The notes: a model not told the origin generated them from the sequence alone. Positions 12,176-25,345 are shown, counted from the stretch's first letter. The stretch: DNA of 64,000 nucleotides from Synchiropus splendidus (GCF_027744825.2 NC_071343.1:9570866-9634865); one strand, 5' to 3'. A program made the numbers and translations.

Positions 12176-12246
12176 GGTCATTCAAGTCTCTTCATGTAGC
12201 TTTAAACTGAGTAGCGCCAGCACCAGCTCTTCGAGTGTGAACATTG

Positions 12247-12424
12247 ACTAATGGGCTGATGAGGCTTCATGAAACTGTCCTTTTTTTATGCTCAGTAGGT
12301 GGCGCTCTTGGTAAAAAAAAATGTGGTTTCAATTGAAATGATTCTTCAAATGCAAAGTTTTTGGGGCAGACAGTGCCATCTAGTGGACACTGACAATGAA
12401 GACACTGTTTCATGAAGCCTCACA
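12247..12424. mobile_element. MITE family A copy
   Basis: The left arm is ACTAATGGGCTGATGAGGCT then TCATGAAACTGTCC and CAGTAGGTGGCGCTCTTGG. The right arm is CAGTGCCATCTAGTGG, then GAAGACACTGTTTCATGAAG and CCTCA. The palindromic layout is clear and it is non-coding. Confidence 0.75.
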
Positions 12425-14472
12425 ACATTGTGAGCTTTGGTGTTACAGTCTGAATTCAGTGTTTGCCTGTGGAGATTGTGTCGATCGTATCAGTGTGTAA
12501 ACTCAATGTTCGATGTTTCCCGTGATTTACATGAATGTATCCATTTCTTGATGCATGTTGTTATGTTTCTCATTTGATCACCAACTGATTGTGAGCAAGA
12601 CAAAATCATCTTCACTGAGTTCTGCTCGCAACTTGGCTTTTGCTGTTGATCATTAGCAGGATGGGCTCACCTGCAGAGAAGTCGTCACGGCAGCAAATCC
12701 TCGCCATCTGTACGCTGGCAAATAACACATTTAAAAATAACTCCAGTCTAAAACGGAGAGTTTCCTCGCCTTGCGGCGTTGGTTGGAGCCACGTGTCCCT
12801 GGAAGCAGCACTGGAGACAGGAAAGTCCAGTGGTGACCTTCCATCCACCTTATTTGAATTCCAATGTACTGTCAAGGTGAGCAAATGCAGAAACGGTGAC
12901 CCGTGAAATGAGGGCGAGTCGACCTCGATGCAAGATTCTGCGAAACAGTGAAGGAAAATGTTGCAGAGGTTTGAACAGAGGAAGAAAGAAAATCGACCTT
13001 GGCAGTGTAATTGAGGACAAACACAGTTAGCTCCGAGAAAATACTGTCAGCTTTAACGGCCAGCTTTTTATGAGACCAGATAAACCAGGGAAGTCAGTAG
13101 TTCCAGATCTAAAAAAAAACAACAAAACAGTCAATAATGAACACAATAAAAAAATTACCATCACCCAGAAATAATAATAATAATAAAAGTTTTTGCTGAC
13201 AATGCAATTTGATCTCTGCGGTTGTTTTCTTTATTTTTCTTCACCACGTATCAGAGTGAGTACAGATACTCTGCAATCGCTTATTGCTGCCTGAGGACTG
13301 TAGTTCTGAATTATGTGCTGAGCATCTTTGCTTCGCACTTTTATTGACTCATAACTAGTGCACATGCGCTTGTACGTCTTTACTCTGAGCTGATCACTCT
13401 GTGTTATGTTTCTTGACACAAGGCTTGTTCAGTGCTGGATCTAGTTGGTCAGTCGGTGATGCTTCTTCTTCCTGCCAATTCCTTCCCTGTGTGTGTTTGT
13501 GCAATTATATGTATCTCTATCTTTGTGATAGACATCCATATCTTTTCTATTCTATTCACTGTTCGATGAATATGTGAAGGATTTTAATCAACCTTTCCCC
13601 CAGAACTTTCAACATCTGTCACACTCCTACTTATAAAAATACCTTACACTATCATCCGTTGCAGCGTAAATAATTCAACATCTATGATCTGACACTGATG
13701 GTGAACATCGCTGCAAAGAACCTGTGTTCATCCTTAAAAGAACTTCATTGAATTCGTGTGTACTGAAGTGCCTGAGAGGCTTCTTGTTAAGAATCCAGGT
13801 CGACGTATATGAATCTTCTGCCCCAACATATGTTATGTAAACTGAGAGTGTGTCCATTAGCAGCTGCTCTTGTCTTGTGTGCAGCTTCCATCCTGAGGTA
13901 TCAGGTTGGTGTATCGAGGCTTAGTCCAGTGTAGCCTGCAGGTATGAGCAGTTAGCGGCCGCATCCATTACGCTGCGCTCTGGCTCGGAGCTCACAATGC
14001 TGCTTTGTGTTGGAGCTCAATCTGGATGTCGGTGAAAAGATCTATTTGTGGATGCAAACATGCTCGCTCATGCAAACCACCTGTAGTGGTGCGACATAGT
14101 GCAACTTCTGTATGTACAGAACCTACTCATACTCCTGATTTATAAACTCCAAATACACTTTACTTTCAACTACTGTGTCACTTCTTACCACCACGAAGAT
14201 GCCAACACTGTACTGTGGCTTATGATATTGGTCCTTCTTTACCACCGTCACACAAAGAATAGATATTCTGCATCTGTCACCATTCAATACATATTGCTTA
14301 GAATACACTGCTATATCTACTTACTGCTGTCACCAATGCTATCATTACATTTCTTTTCCTACCATTAGAACTAGTACTTCTTCAACCTCCACCATGTCTC
14401 CATGACCACAACCGATACTATCTAGTACTGCATCATATATAAATGTTGTTATACTATTGTATAACAGCCATT
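12425..14472. other. Upstream flank, no gene recognised
   Basis: An (AAT)n stretch lies at about 13168-13185. Otherwise the sequence is unassigned. No open frame here has convincing composition or homology. Confidence 0.4.
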
Positions 14473-14613
<141 letters not shown>

Positions 14614-17600
14614 ATATTACACAATTCCATAATTCCATATTGCTGTCCTTTTTCATGATTTTTAGCCTGTTTGTTTCTTCGCAGACCTGCTACATGCGTT
14701 GCTAGAGTGCACAGCTTCATATGGTCAACTCGTGCCCGAAGATCATCACATTTTCCTGCCTATTTATGTTCAACGTTAGGTTCAAATCCACATACAGACT
14801 GAGTCTTTTGTCTGCGTTCTTTTCATCTGCATGTCAGTCTGACAGTGAATTTACGCCATTGTAATTTCTGGGAAAAATAACACTAGAAAAAATTATGTAT
14901 GCAATATTTTAGAATGAGAAAAAAAAAACCTCAATATAGACAATGTAGAAAATGTATCTAAGAAAATTAAAAGGCTATGTTGTGGAAATAGTAAAGAGAA
15001 ACAAAACATAACATAGTGTAATAATAGTTTAATATGATATAATATAAATCATAAGGAGTTGTAAAAAAAAAGGAAGTCTGTTTAAAATAAGAGAAAATTG
15101 AAAACAATAAAAAGAGCAACAGATGTAAACACAAGAGAAAGATAGCAGGAAAGAAAAAAACAATAATTTGTAGCAATGGAAATACAACAATAGCATACAT
15201 TGCTCTTATTATTATTACTATTAGAAGGGAGAAAAATGGAAAAAAAACAGGTGGAAGAGAATAAAAAAATGTCATGAGACAGTGGTAGGACAAATATAGA
15301 TTATGAAAAAAAAAAAAAAAAAAAACGTTACCAGGAGTCAGAAGGTTCACTATGGTGGTGGGGGATCATGTGACTGTGGAGAGATCTGTGACTGTAATGA
15401 TCTAATGCTGGTGCTCTGATAATACAGTCAGAAAACCTACAGGAAGTTCTCTATCTTCTCCTTCCTGCCGCTACGTCGAGCCGTGTTCCGCTCCACAAGT
15501 CATTCCCGAAGCCCAGTCCTCAGAAACACAACGCGCTGGGACTCATTTCCTGAAATCCCAACCAAACGAATAATTCAATAAAAGAGCGGAGGTCTGCTCG
15601 GCCTGGATCTGCTTTGGTGGCTTTTTGGACTCATATTCAAATTTGACTGGCGGAACGATCCTGTCGCCTCCAGGGGATAATTAACGATGAGAATTAATTA
15701 CTGAGGTTAAGCTGCAGCGTTCAGCTCATTAAAGGGGACGATTTAGAGCTGCGGACCTGTGGGATCGCGATCAGGCTCGTGTTTCGCACTGACAGCGCGG
15801 CCGACGGGCGACACGCGGGTCGGGATAATTGTTTTATAGAGTAAACAAAAGCTTGCTGCGGAACGACATTCATCCATTCACTCATTTGCACACAGTGAAT
15901 CCAATAACTCTGACGCTCACATCAAACTATATTTTAGTCTTTTTCCATTTCTTTTGGAGCTGCTTGTCTGAAAAAAAAGGTTTAGGCTTGTGCTTCATAA
16001 TGGGCTTTCTCAACTGTAAACAGTCTTTTTCATGTTTCGCTTGGTTCCCATTGCATCGTCTTGGCGCTTTAATTCGGCAGAAACACATCAAAAGGATAAA
16101 CACGGAAACGTGTAGGCAACTTAAGTATTCGCACGAGGCAGATTAACAAGAACTCCAAGCTCCAGATTCGGCACAAAGACCCCCCCCTTCCTCTCTTCAC
16201 TCTGCAACCCAACCCACGCTCGCTCCGCTAACTCACCTGCCGATTGCACAACCGCACACGGGGAGTAATTATCCGAAAACCTTGGCCTGAGGTGCCGGAC
16301 ATGCACATGTTGGTGGGAGATGCTGGTATGAAGCTGGGACCAGGAAAACCATGAGGATAACTTGAATACAGAGGAGAGACTCAGCTGTTGGCATCAGCTC
16401 GATGTTCCACTTTGAATTGTGCAGTTCCAACTTGAATGGGCTGATAGAAGAAGTAGCCGCCGACACAACTGTCGTCTCTCTTTCATTCATTTGTTTAGAT
16501 CATCTAGCAGGTAACAAAAAAGTGGATTTTACCCACAACCAGAATTGTATTAATACTAGAAGTGCTACTTCTACAACCACTACCACTGTCACTATCTTCC
16601 TCTCATTCAGCTGCTGCTCTTAACTATTAAAGTTATTTCCCAACCATGACGAGAGCACGTGTCTGAAACATCACAGTCCCGCACATTTAGCTTCCTTCTT
16701 CCAATATATTACTATATACGTATATTATAACTGTAATTATTATTCACAACAATATAAAAAATTATGTCATAACCTGAGTGTATTTTCTCTTAGTTTTGAA
16801 GAACTGCTTCCTGTTTTTTTCCCTGTTTGCAAAGTTTGCTAAAATAAAAATATTAGTAAATATTAGTAAATATTAGTCAAAATGAACATGATCTCTTTTT
16901 ATAGATAGCGAGGAACATATTTTTTTGGATCATTTGTATAACAAAATAAATCGAATGGTTCGACTGTTGAATTGTAAAACTTTTACTCTAGTTTTAGATT
17001 AACAGCTTTGTGTAACACTTTATGTTCTTTTCTATTTTGATTTTTCACAATCTCACGTGAATAAATAGATGTTATGAAACATTAGTCAAAGGAAAGTTGG
17101 TGATGCAAATTAGCATTAGCATCAACAGTTGGAGTAGCAAACCCTTCAAGTTTCTCACCTCTCAGTTGTTCACCATCTTACCAGCTCTTTATCGATTTCC
17201 TCCTCTCCTGCGCAACTTCACATGTGGGATAGTAGTCGATAAAAACTCTGGTTCCTCACTTACTGCTGATGCGGGCAGCAAGGGTCCAGACTCTGAACCA
17301 AAGGAGATGCTTCTTATCGTACAGTCAGTTGGGAGGGTGGTTCTAAAAAGGCATAAAATACATAAAAGTAACAGATATGCGCCTTCTGCTTCTCAGATTT
17401 TCACTTTTCATGTTGCATTCTGAAATATACCATGGGAAATAGATAGGTCCAGTATCTTGACACTGCTTTAAAGTTTGAAAACTTAGTCACCTTGCCTCGA
17501 CGAGGAAGAGCTCCAGTCCTCTTCTGGTAAGACAGAAGGACTCGGGTCCTCTCTAGAAAAGACAGGAGGATTGGTTTGGAAGGTGAGGAAGTTCAGATGA

Positions 17601-20589
17601 CAGCATACAAAAGGCGAATACAAATGAATGATTCTGAAGGTCTCCTCTTGATATGCATCCTCAGACATTCACATGGACACAAGAGAGAAGGTCTGACTTT
17701 AATGAACCCTCCCGACAACATGAGGGGAAGCAGATGTGAAACAATGGTTCAATTAACCCCCAAGTCCTCTAAAGCAGAGGGATGGTCCTCTCAGAAAACA
17801 CTGAGCTCTCTGGGCTGAGCGAGAGAGGCAGAAAACAGAAGACGAAAACAATAAGAGACATCTGTTCTTTCATCGCCGCGGAAGCTCAGATGAATCGCAG
17901 CAACACCGGGGGGGCTGCGCGAGCATCATTTATCTGCTGGCGAAGGCCGCGGCCGACACATTTACTCACGATGTCATGGGGAAACATATTTCTGTGGAAT
18001 CACCTGCTATCAGCACCTTTTCTGTGCGAGTGAAAGTTTCACTCAGCGGTGTAATGAGATGGTGTCCCAGTGCGGCGCCACCATCTGCCATTCAGGTCTT
18101 TCTCAATGTGGGATTCCATTATTGATGCGCTCACAGTCAGGGACGGAGAATTGGATGTGCTGGAATTGGACGGAGTTCCTGGAGGTCCAGAGAATGGATG
18201 GGGGTGTGTGGGGGGGGGTGCGATTTACAATTTGCAATCTTATTTAAATCTTTATTTTTGACGTCTTAATTTTCTTCTGCGGGATCTGCAATTCCGCAAA
18301 AAGCTTTCTGCAATGAATTACTTTGCATCGCAGGTCCCAGAGCTCAGAGTCGAAATTTTTGGTGATGCATTCATCTGTGTTACTGCCTCAATTTTGACAG
18401 GACAAATTAACACGCTGCTCACTAGAGGGAAATAGACAAAAGCTGTTTACACAATGAGAGAAATGCTATCATCGTACGCAGCACATTTGCACCTGATCCG
18501 ACGTGTTGTTATAACTGGATCCAAAGTGGGAACTTTCACAAGCTGACGTCAGTGCCAGTGCAGAACATGTCCCTCCCACACCAGCTCATTCAGCATCATG
18601 ACATGACATGGAGGTTAGCCTTCCGCGTACCATGTTTAAACAGTACCTTTTTGAATACAGATTGTCAGCAAATTTAAAAATCGGTGTGGTAAAGGATAAG
18701 TCACAGGGTTCACCTTCGTAAGGTACCAAGCTTAGATCGCAATGTGATGTCACTTGGCAAATATATTACCTCATGTGATCAGGACCACCATAAGGGGGCA
18801 CACGCCTAATGATAATATGGCTGAGTAAGGATATAGTAAGAGTGTTTCTGTCGCGATAATCTGACCCAAAAACAGTCCAGGCTGACATTCGTAAACATTA
18901 AATGTGTTCAATATTTATAACCGTTCAGAGCAGATCAGAGAGTTTTGACGTTGATTGAATGATGGGAAAAAAAGGCAAGTTTTAAATCATGAGAAGTAAA
19001 ACTCACGTCATTCTGCAGCCGTCCTGATGCGGTCCGTTCCTTCGGGTGTCCGACCAGTAATGGCAAACTAGCAGACGCCTTCCTGTCATTTAGTTATTAT
19101 GATGTTGCTTTTGGGAGTCTTCCATTTAAAAGGCCATAGAACTCACCATCCAGTCCACTTCTGTTGTGTGCGCTTTGTTTGCCACTTGTTGTGATGTATC
19201 TACTGTGTTTTGTCACATGTGATACTACAATTTCTGGCTTGGATTTCTTCTTGTTGAGATTATTGGGCCGTGTCACAGACATAACATTATTTATTTATGA
19301 TATATATATGTAGTAGGGTCTATGAAAGATTAAAAGTGGCTCAAGTTTTTGGGGTCAGTTTCAATCGTGGAGGCAACAAGCGCCTATTATTGTCACCCCT
19401 CTTTTCTCAGCCCAAAAATTATTTCTCAACGTCAAGAAACGCAGCTAGGGGGAACCATATAATTCAATTGAAGCACCTGTATGTCAACACACAACGTGGA
19501 AGGTGAAGGTCAACATTGGGAGCGAAAGCCTTGTTGACGCTAGTCACAATGTTAAGCTCAAGACAAATAATATGTCTCCAGCTGAGATATTTGCTGTTTT
19601 AAAAAGGGGGAAATGTGTGTCATACACACGTGGACCAGCCCGGCCTCATGTTTATATGGTGGCTAGCTCCACAGATAAGCACTTTAAGATCCTTCATAAA
19701 TGCAAAGTAAGCGTAAGCTGTGAGTGACATCCATCATATTACTGTCAAACACTAGAACAGTTGAGTGACTTTTGATCAGGCCTGTGCACACACAGACCCC
19801 TAGCAGCAGTTGACCTCCTGACCGGAAGTTATAGAAGTGATAGAGCCAGCAAGAACAAAGAACAAATCTAGGATCATTTGTCCATCTGTTCTTGTTTTCT
19901 CCATCAGCCAAATGTGACTGTCATCCTTTTATACTGCATTTACAAGAGCACCAGCTGAGGGCAGAAGTGAATATACAGCAACAGAAAAAAAGAAATTGTA
20001 ATTTTACATAGCCCTTCATTGAAAAAATGAAAACTTCCATTGTGATCAAGAACGTATCCATCCATTCATTGACTTGTGAGTATTGTATAACACTGACTGA
20101 CACTGAGGAGTGACTGAAACCGGCCTGACTACAAAGGCAGATTTTTCTCCAAGAGTTTTTCATCACGATGCAACCCATCAGCTTCATCCTTTGTTAGCTG
20201 ATACTCTGTTAATATAATATTTATAGCCACAGCGCAGAAAAGGGAACTGCCGTCTGTTGTATTTGCTGAGCACCTTATGTCAACAGGTACTCATGATGCA
20301 TTCAGGAACAAAGTGACAAAGAGTCGTGCTTGATCCGGTGGGTTCATTCAAACCTTTTCCACTCATTTCGCTTTTGAATGCTCGTGCGTTTGCAAAATAA
20401 TCTCCTACCTTGGGATTAATTTCAGTCAGCAAACAGACCACCGCTGAATGTTGAACAAGCGACGAAGGGTTTGGGCTGAAATTGAAGTCGGTGGAATTAT
20501 TTAAATGCAGGATTCTGTCTGAAAGTGCTCTTTGTGTTGACTCAATTGCGAATCTTCTTTGTTTTTCTGTCTCAGCGTTTGCTTGTTTA
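14614..20589. other. Upstream flank, no gene recognised
   Basis: A 20-base A run lies at 15306-15325. 15460-15830 is relatively CpG-rich, unique-looking and contains homeodomain-type ATTA words (TTAACGATGAGAATTAATTA), so it is a candidate conserved noncoding block. 17830-18060 is similar. Two adjacent open frames at 19297-19506 and 19503-19727 (+) were examined but resemble no family I know. Confidence 0.4.
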
Positions 20590-21160
20590 CCTGCCGTGAA
20601 CTTCTTCGGTCGTCTCCTCCTCACGCATTTCTCGTCCAACGTGTTCAGACAAACTGGCCTCCCAATCTTCTGATCCCTCACCAGTGAAACCCTGAGCATC
20701 TTCAACTCTTCCTCTTCTCTTTAATGTATCCAGACCATACACCATAGCGAGTCTCACAACTGTCCAGTCAAGCTTCCCTGTCACTCGCTGCTGCTCTTCT
20801 GTCATCAATCTCCTCTGTCCATCACTCTGAATGACAGACTCTAAATCCTTCCCATCTTTTTTCACTCCCTCTAGTCTCTCACCTTCACTAACACCCAATT
20901 TCTTATTTCCTCCACCTCCTCCTGACCCTCACTAAATATCACTATATCGTCAGAAAACATTAGAAACTCCTCCCTTATTTTGTCTATCAGTAACCACAGC
21001 AAAGTTGAGAATGAAAGGCCCTCCAGCATCAGCATCTAAAATGAGATAACCAGCCAGCTTGAACCCCTCCAGCACACCACACAACTGCCTCACTGTCCAA
21101 CACAACTCTCACGTTCTACTTCATCACATAGAATCTGACTTCCTGCCAAAAATGCCAGCC
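20590..21160 (-). mobile_element. RTE-type LINE reverse-transcriptase remnant
   Basis: Minus-strand translation in shifting frames shows pieces of an RTE reverse transcriptase. MFSDDIVIFSEGQEEVEE corresponds to the catalytic F/Y-x-DD box region (usually MFADDIVICSESREQVEE). Downstream come DLESVIQSDGQ (usually YLGSTIQSNG) and TVVRLAMVYGLDTLKR (usually TVVRPAMVYGLETVALTKR). Stops and frameshifts break the frame repeatedly, so it is inactive. The 5' half of the element is missing, as is usual for LINE copies. Confidence 0.8.
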
Positions 21161-22659
21161 TTATGGATTGAAATTGTACATGTATTTTTACACTTTTGCT
21201 TACCTCTGCGAACCGGAAATCCATCTTGAGTTCAATACATTTGGTAACTCAACACTATAATAATACCGTCCACCCTGTTCCGAAAAATAAATAAATAAAA
21301 GGAACAGCCTCAAGATTCATTTTTCTATCTATTTCTTCCTTATTCAAAGACCTTGTGTAACAAGTTGCGCAGCTCTGAGTCTGTCTTGTCGGCCACCTCT
21401 AACCCGCTGACACACGCTGGTGAAGAGTGATGACTCAATAACCAAGGCTTCTGTAAGACTCAACCATTTCAGGAACAAGACCGTCGTAATTCGCCTGTGG
21501 GCACTGCGGTGACAGCAGCGATAAATAAAGGCAACTGAAGACTTTCTTCTGTATTTAATCCTGTTCTTATTGGAGTTTCATGGTGTTAACAAAACATTTC
21601 AAGACCTTGTCCGCAATAAATGTTTTGCTGTGACTGTAAATGCAGAAAGACAAGAGGTGATTCAGACTTAAATACTTCATATTCCACTGCACATACTGTA
21701 TAAGCTTGATGTGGTAATGAACATGAGTTTTAAAGGCTGTTACATTTGGCTTTTATTTTGGTGTCTGATTCCCTGTTTTTCCTAACTCTGTCCATGAGAG
21801 CTTCACAGCTAAAGGGACACACCTGAAACCACTCAGCAGTCAAACTTCCTCAGCTAGTGAAAAGGTCTGCAGTTCCAGGGCTATGTGCTGGAACATTAAT
21901 GCTCCAATGCTGGTAATCTTTTTTTTTGTGCTTGACTTTTTACCGACTTTATCCATGTGCTTGTGGATTTTTTCTGTTTCTTCCTTTGTTGACTCTGTGT
22001 GACGTGGTCCACCACACGGTTGTTTGCTCTGACTCTCCACTTTCTCTACCATACAAGTGTTCTGACCTCCATGTTTCTGTTCCTGTTCTGTTCCTGTTCT
22101 CCAGCGAATGTCCACTGCAGTGTCTTCCTGACATATTCATGATCTTGACTCCACTAAACCACACACACTTGGATTCCACTTCGTACACCACCGTACACTT
22201 CAGGTTGGTAAAACCCAGTGAAATCTGTGATTACTTTAAGATGATCTGTAACAGACTCAAGGCAATATTCTGCCTGCTTATAAATTTAAATTTGACTTAG
22301 CTTTTTTTTTTTTTTTTTGCTGTTGCCAATGCTGTTGGCCATTAGTTATGTAATGATCATGTTTTTACATAGTAATATAAATATATGCTTAGTATTAGTT
22401 GTAAACACATAAATACATTTTCTTTCTTTAATGTAGTCAATAGTCTGGTAATACCATCTAGATACTCGTAATAAACATGAACTAAATCTTCACTTAAGCT
22501 CTTGTTTTACACGTTGGAGATCCGATATGATGATTTACTTACTTCTTAAAAGAATGAAACTACAGATGTTTTTGAGGGGAGACACAACAGGAGGGTGGGC
22601 AAGGTAGTAAACAAAAAAACATGGTCGTCGTGGCTTTTGGAAGGCGCAGACTTCACACC
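21161..22659. other. Upstream flank of dpp10, no gene recognised
   Basis: A 17-base T run lies at about 22302-22318. I see no exon with flanking splice sites and no recognisable repeat. This is the segment immediately upstream of the putative dpp10 promoter. Confidence 0.4.
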
Positions 22660-22870
22660 TTAATCCCGACACCTCCCGTGGTCGCCCCTGGTAACCAACC
22701 CCACCTCCTCCTGCTTCAGGATCAGATGCGGCGGTTGCGCGCAACAGCGGCGCGCCGAACAAAGACGGGAATCACCGTCCATCCCCGCCACACCAGAGGA
22801 GACTCTCATCCTCCTCCGGAGCTACCTGCTCTCACTCGGATAGTCGGTCCTCGTTGCCACGCGCACCACC
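22660..22870 (+). promoter_or_regulatory. Putative dpp10 core promoter and 5' UTR
   Basis: This is GC- and CpG-rich sequence directly upstream of the dpp10 start codon, contrasting sharply with the AT-rich surroundings. No TATA box is evident, fitting a CpG-type promoter. GTCGCCCCTGGTAAC at 22681-22695 fits the RFX X-box pattern (GTNRCC, short spacer, RGYAAC). GTTGCGCGCAAC at 22734-22745 is a perfect 12-bp palindrome. The transcription start cannot be fixed from sequence. If it lies upstream of 22726, the ATG at 22726 opens an upstream frame that overlaps the dpp10 start in another frame. Confidence 0.55.
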
Positions 22871-22930
22871 ATGAACCAGACCGCCTCCGTGTCGCATCAG
22901 GTCAAATGCCAGTCCACGAAAACCATCAAG
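22871..22930 (+). CDS. dpp10: dpp10 first coding exon (Kv4 channel auxiliary subunit N-terminus)
   Basis: The exon encodes MNQTASVSHQVKCQSTKTIK. From memory of the family, this matches the N-terminus of the principal mammalian DPP10 isoform (MNQTASVSHHIKCQPSKTIK) at 16 of 20 positions. The differences are H10Q, I11V, P15S and S16T. The start codon has a good context (ACCATGA). The exon ends after codon 20 in phase 0 at AAG|GTAAGA, a strong donor. In mammals the next exon begins ELGSN and carries the transmembrane segment; I do not find it in this window.

DPP10 is a catalytically inactive relative of dipeptidyl peptidase 4. It is a type II membrane protein that joins Kv4 (Kcnd) channels with KChIPs and tunes the gating of neuronal A-type current. 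This exon supplies the cytoplasmic tail, one of several alternative N-termini known in the family. DPP6 isoforms start differently, so dpp6 is unlikely. Whether this is one of two fish paralogues cannot be told here. Confidence 0.92.
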
Positions 22931-23450
22931 GTAAGACCCGAAGTTCTCCAAACTTCAGCGATGCGCATTGACGCGCGGCGCCTTTGGAGATGAGCCGGGT
23001 GTGTGACGGTGTGTCCAGCCAAGATCAAGGATGCGAACTTGTCGCCTTGTGTTTTATGCGTAGTACTGTAAACTCAGGCGCGGATATCAACGCGTGATTC
23101 AGATGTGATGGAGAAAATATTGCTGCAGTGGCCGGATTTTATTCGCATCACGTCGCGTAGCTCTAGTGGGGAAGAAAGTGTGAAGATGCCAACCTTACTC
23201 AGGCTGCCATCTTTTTTGAAGTTTGTCAAAACCCTAGATCCGTGCACATGTTTATTCCGTGTGTGTAGTTCTGTGTAAAATGGTTTCTAATTGTTGATGC
23301 AGCGCAACGCTGCAGGTATCCGCTCCGCGTGTTAACGAGACGCTCCTCTCCGTGTGCGCGTCAGTGTGAATCATAATAGACTGGTGCGTAAACGAGTGTT
23401 TGGCACGCATGTCCGAGTCATGCGGAGCGGTGGGACAGGTATAATTGTTG

Positions 23451-24329
23451 GTGGCAAGCAGGTCGTTGAGCTCTGAAGTTGGTTATGCAAGGTAGGTCCG
23501 GGCATTTGTGGGGACACATATTTCTCAATGATGCATCACTGCGAAGTTTCTGCGCGCCGTGACGTTAAAAAAAATGAGCACCATGTTGGGAGTCACACTG
23601 GTGCTTGTGTGCCATGTTAATTCATCGCTATACTGTATGTTTGGCATTGGTCGTGATCCTATGTTGCTGTTATGTGGCGACTGTGTTGGATCATCGCCAA
23701 ACATTATAATAACCACAGCAGTGCCGGGGCATCTTTTTGAGTCTGCGCTCTTCGAAATCGCATCTATGTTTTTTGATGCACTGTAGCTGACTGCTCACTG
23801 CATAGCTATGACTTGCTATGGATCATCTTGTAAACTATAAGGGTGTGTTTATTATTATTAATAATAATAACAATAATAAATAATAATAAAAGACTGATCG
23901 TTTTTCCTGTGAAGTGCCTTATATCTATTCAAATCGATTCCAATTCAATTATTTATTTATTTATTTTTATTTCTACCATGTGTAGTTTTACCAAGGGGTA
24001 TCTTCCACCATTTTCAGTGCTAGTACTGCAGCATATCTCATCCTTATTCCAGCAAATTGGGTATGAATATCCCTGACCGAGCCCTGTGGACTGAGGCTCT
24101 TCTGAATGCAACTGGGAAATCTGAATCAATACCTAGGTCTAGAACATAGATTTCACAGCTCAGAACATGGGAATCAAGTTATCGATTGTGACTGCCTTTT
24201 ATATGATCCTCAAAAACCTTCTCCCATTATCGTTGGTTTGTCTTGCCTTGGTTCCACATCATGTCTTCTACGCTCAGTCTTGCCATTTACTTAAAGTCAA
24301 ACATAGCAAAGCAAGTGACAATAAAGTGA
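23451..24329. other. Intronic, no gene recognised
   Basis: Short (AAT)n and (TTTA)n stretches lie at about 23850-23890 and 23950-23970. Nothing else is identified. Confidence 0.4.
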
Positions 24330-24560
24330 TTTGCAATGAAAAGAAGAAGAAGGAGGAGGAGGATGAGATGTTGCAGGAGAGGAATGAAGGTCAGGCTCTA
24401 GATGTTGTGAAAACAGATAAGTTCAAATGTTTGGAATCAGTTATGTAGAGCAATGACACACATCAAAGAGGGTGAAGAGGAAAGTGTAGGCAGGGTGGTA
24501 CTGTTGGAGAGGAAAGACGCGAGTGAGCTGTGTCCGAAGAATAAAAGGGAAGCTGCTTAA
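24330..24560 (+). mobile_element. RTE-type LINE remnant, small
   Basis: Plus-strand translation gives VVKTDKFKCLESVM, then a stop and SNDTH, followed by a region resembling REVKKRVQ...WRKVSG in broken frames. This parallels the RTE segment VDEFKYLGSTIQSNGE..REVKKRVQAG. It is short and heavily mutated. It is preceded by a GAAGAAG(GAG)n purine stretch. Confidence 0.5.
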
Positions 24561-25204
24561 ACTGAGACTTGGAGAAAATCATTATCAAGCCGCTTCCATT
24601 GCTCGCTTTTGTTAGACAAATAAACATTTTTAGTTGTGTCCGCCATAGAATTCTACGTTTTCCGCGCTATTTAACCAAACAATTGTGTTGCAAGAGCAGG
24701 AGTAGTTATGCATAATTTTGCATCGGGTGCAACAGAGGGTCACTGCTGAGCTGAGCGCCATCTGCATATAAAATAGTGATATGCATTTAAACCTGCACAG
24801 CAGCATGTGTGTGTGTGTTAGTGTGTTGTCTGCGTGGCCCTATTGATTCCGCTGCTGATCCAGCTTCACTTTTCAACCCTGAAAATCCCACAAGAGGAAT
24901 TCAGCTTTGGGAAAATGCGTTGATCCTCCTCCACCTGTCTGTCCCAGAGGTGCGCTTTTTTTAATTTTTATTTTATTTATTTATTTTTAAAGAAAACTGG
25001 AAAGAGCTTTGCCGGAGTCGCAAGAATGCATAATTCCTGTTAGATTTCCCTTAGCTGTTGTTTTCACTCCGAGTAGAAACAAGGGAGAACTGGGGAATAA
25101 CTTCAGACAAGTCTAACTTGTACACTATCCAATTAGACTGTTCGGAGGGCTTTATTCCAGATTAAGAGCTTGGAGAAGTGTCAAGAGCGCCACCATGCAG
25201 AACA

Positions 25205-25345
25205 TGCTGTGGCGTGCATATGAAGCAGTGTCTCAATTTTCCAGGCCCACAACGTGATGTCTGCAATTTAGTTCATTAAAAACGACAATTTAAAGCCCTG
25301 GATGATGAAAAGAGTCACTGGGCTCAGAAAATGAAAACTTTTATT
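25205..25345. repeat. MITE family A, highly degenerate copy
   Basis: Recognisable pieces are GCATATGAAGCAGTGTCTCA, ATTTTCCAGGCCCAC and, on the right, ACTGGGCTCAGAAAATGA. The tips are lost. The call rests on spacing and these short matches. Confidence 0.4.

Larger units (their letters stand above)
22660..23450. other. CpG-rich region over dpp10 exon 1
   Basis: CpG dinucleotides are dense at 22720-22870, 22950-23160 and 23290-23450 and scarce in most of the rest of the window. Examples are GCGGCGCGCCG, GACGCGCGGCGCC and GAGACGCTCCTCTCCG. The region brackets exon 1, as expected for a vertebrate gene's 5' end. Confidence 0.7.

Noticed and set aside
22621..22971. 116-codon open frame across the dpp10 promoter and exon
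   Set aside because: Arg/Pro/His-rich composition is a consequence of CpG-rich sequence, and it overlaps the real dpp10 exon in another frame and runs past the splice donor. Kept only as a possible upstream frame.
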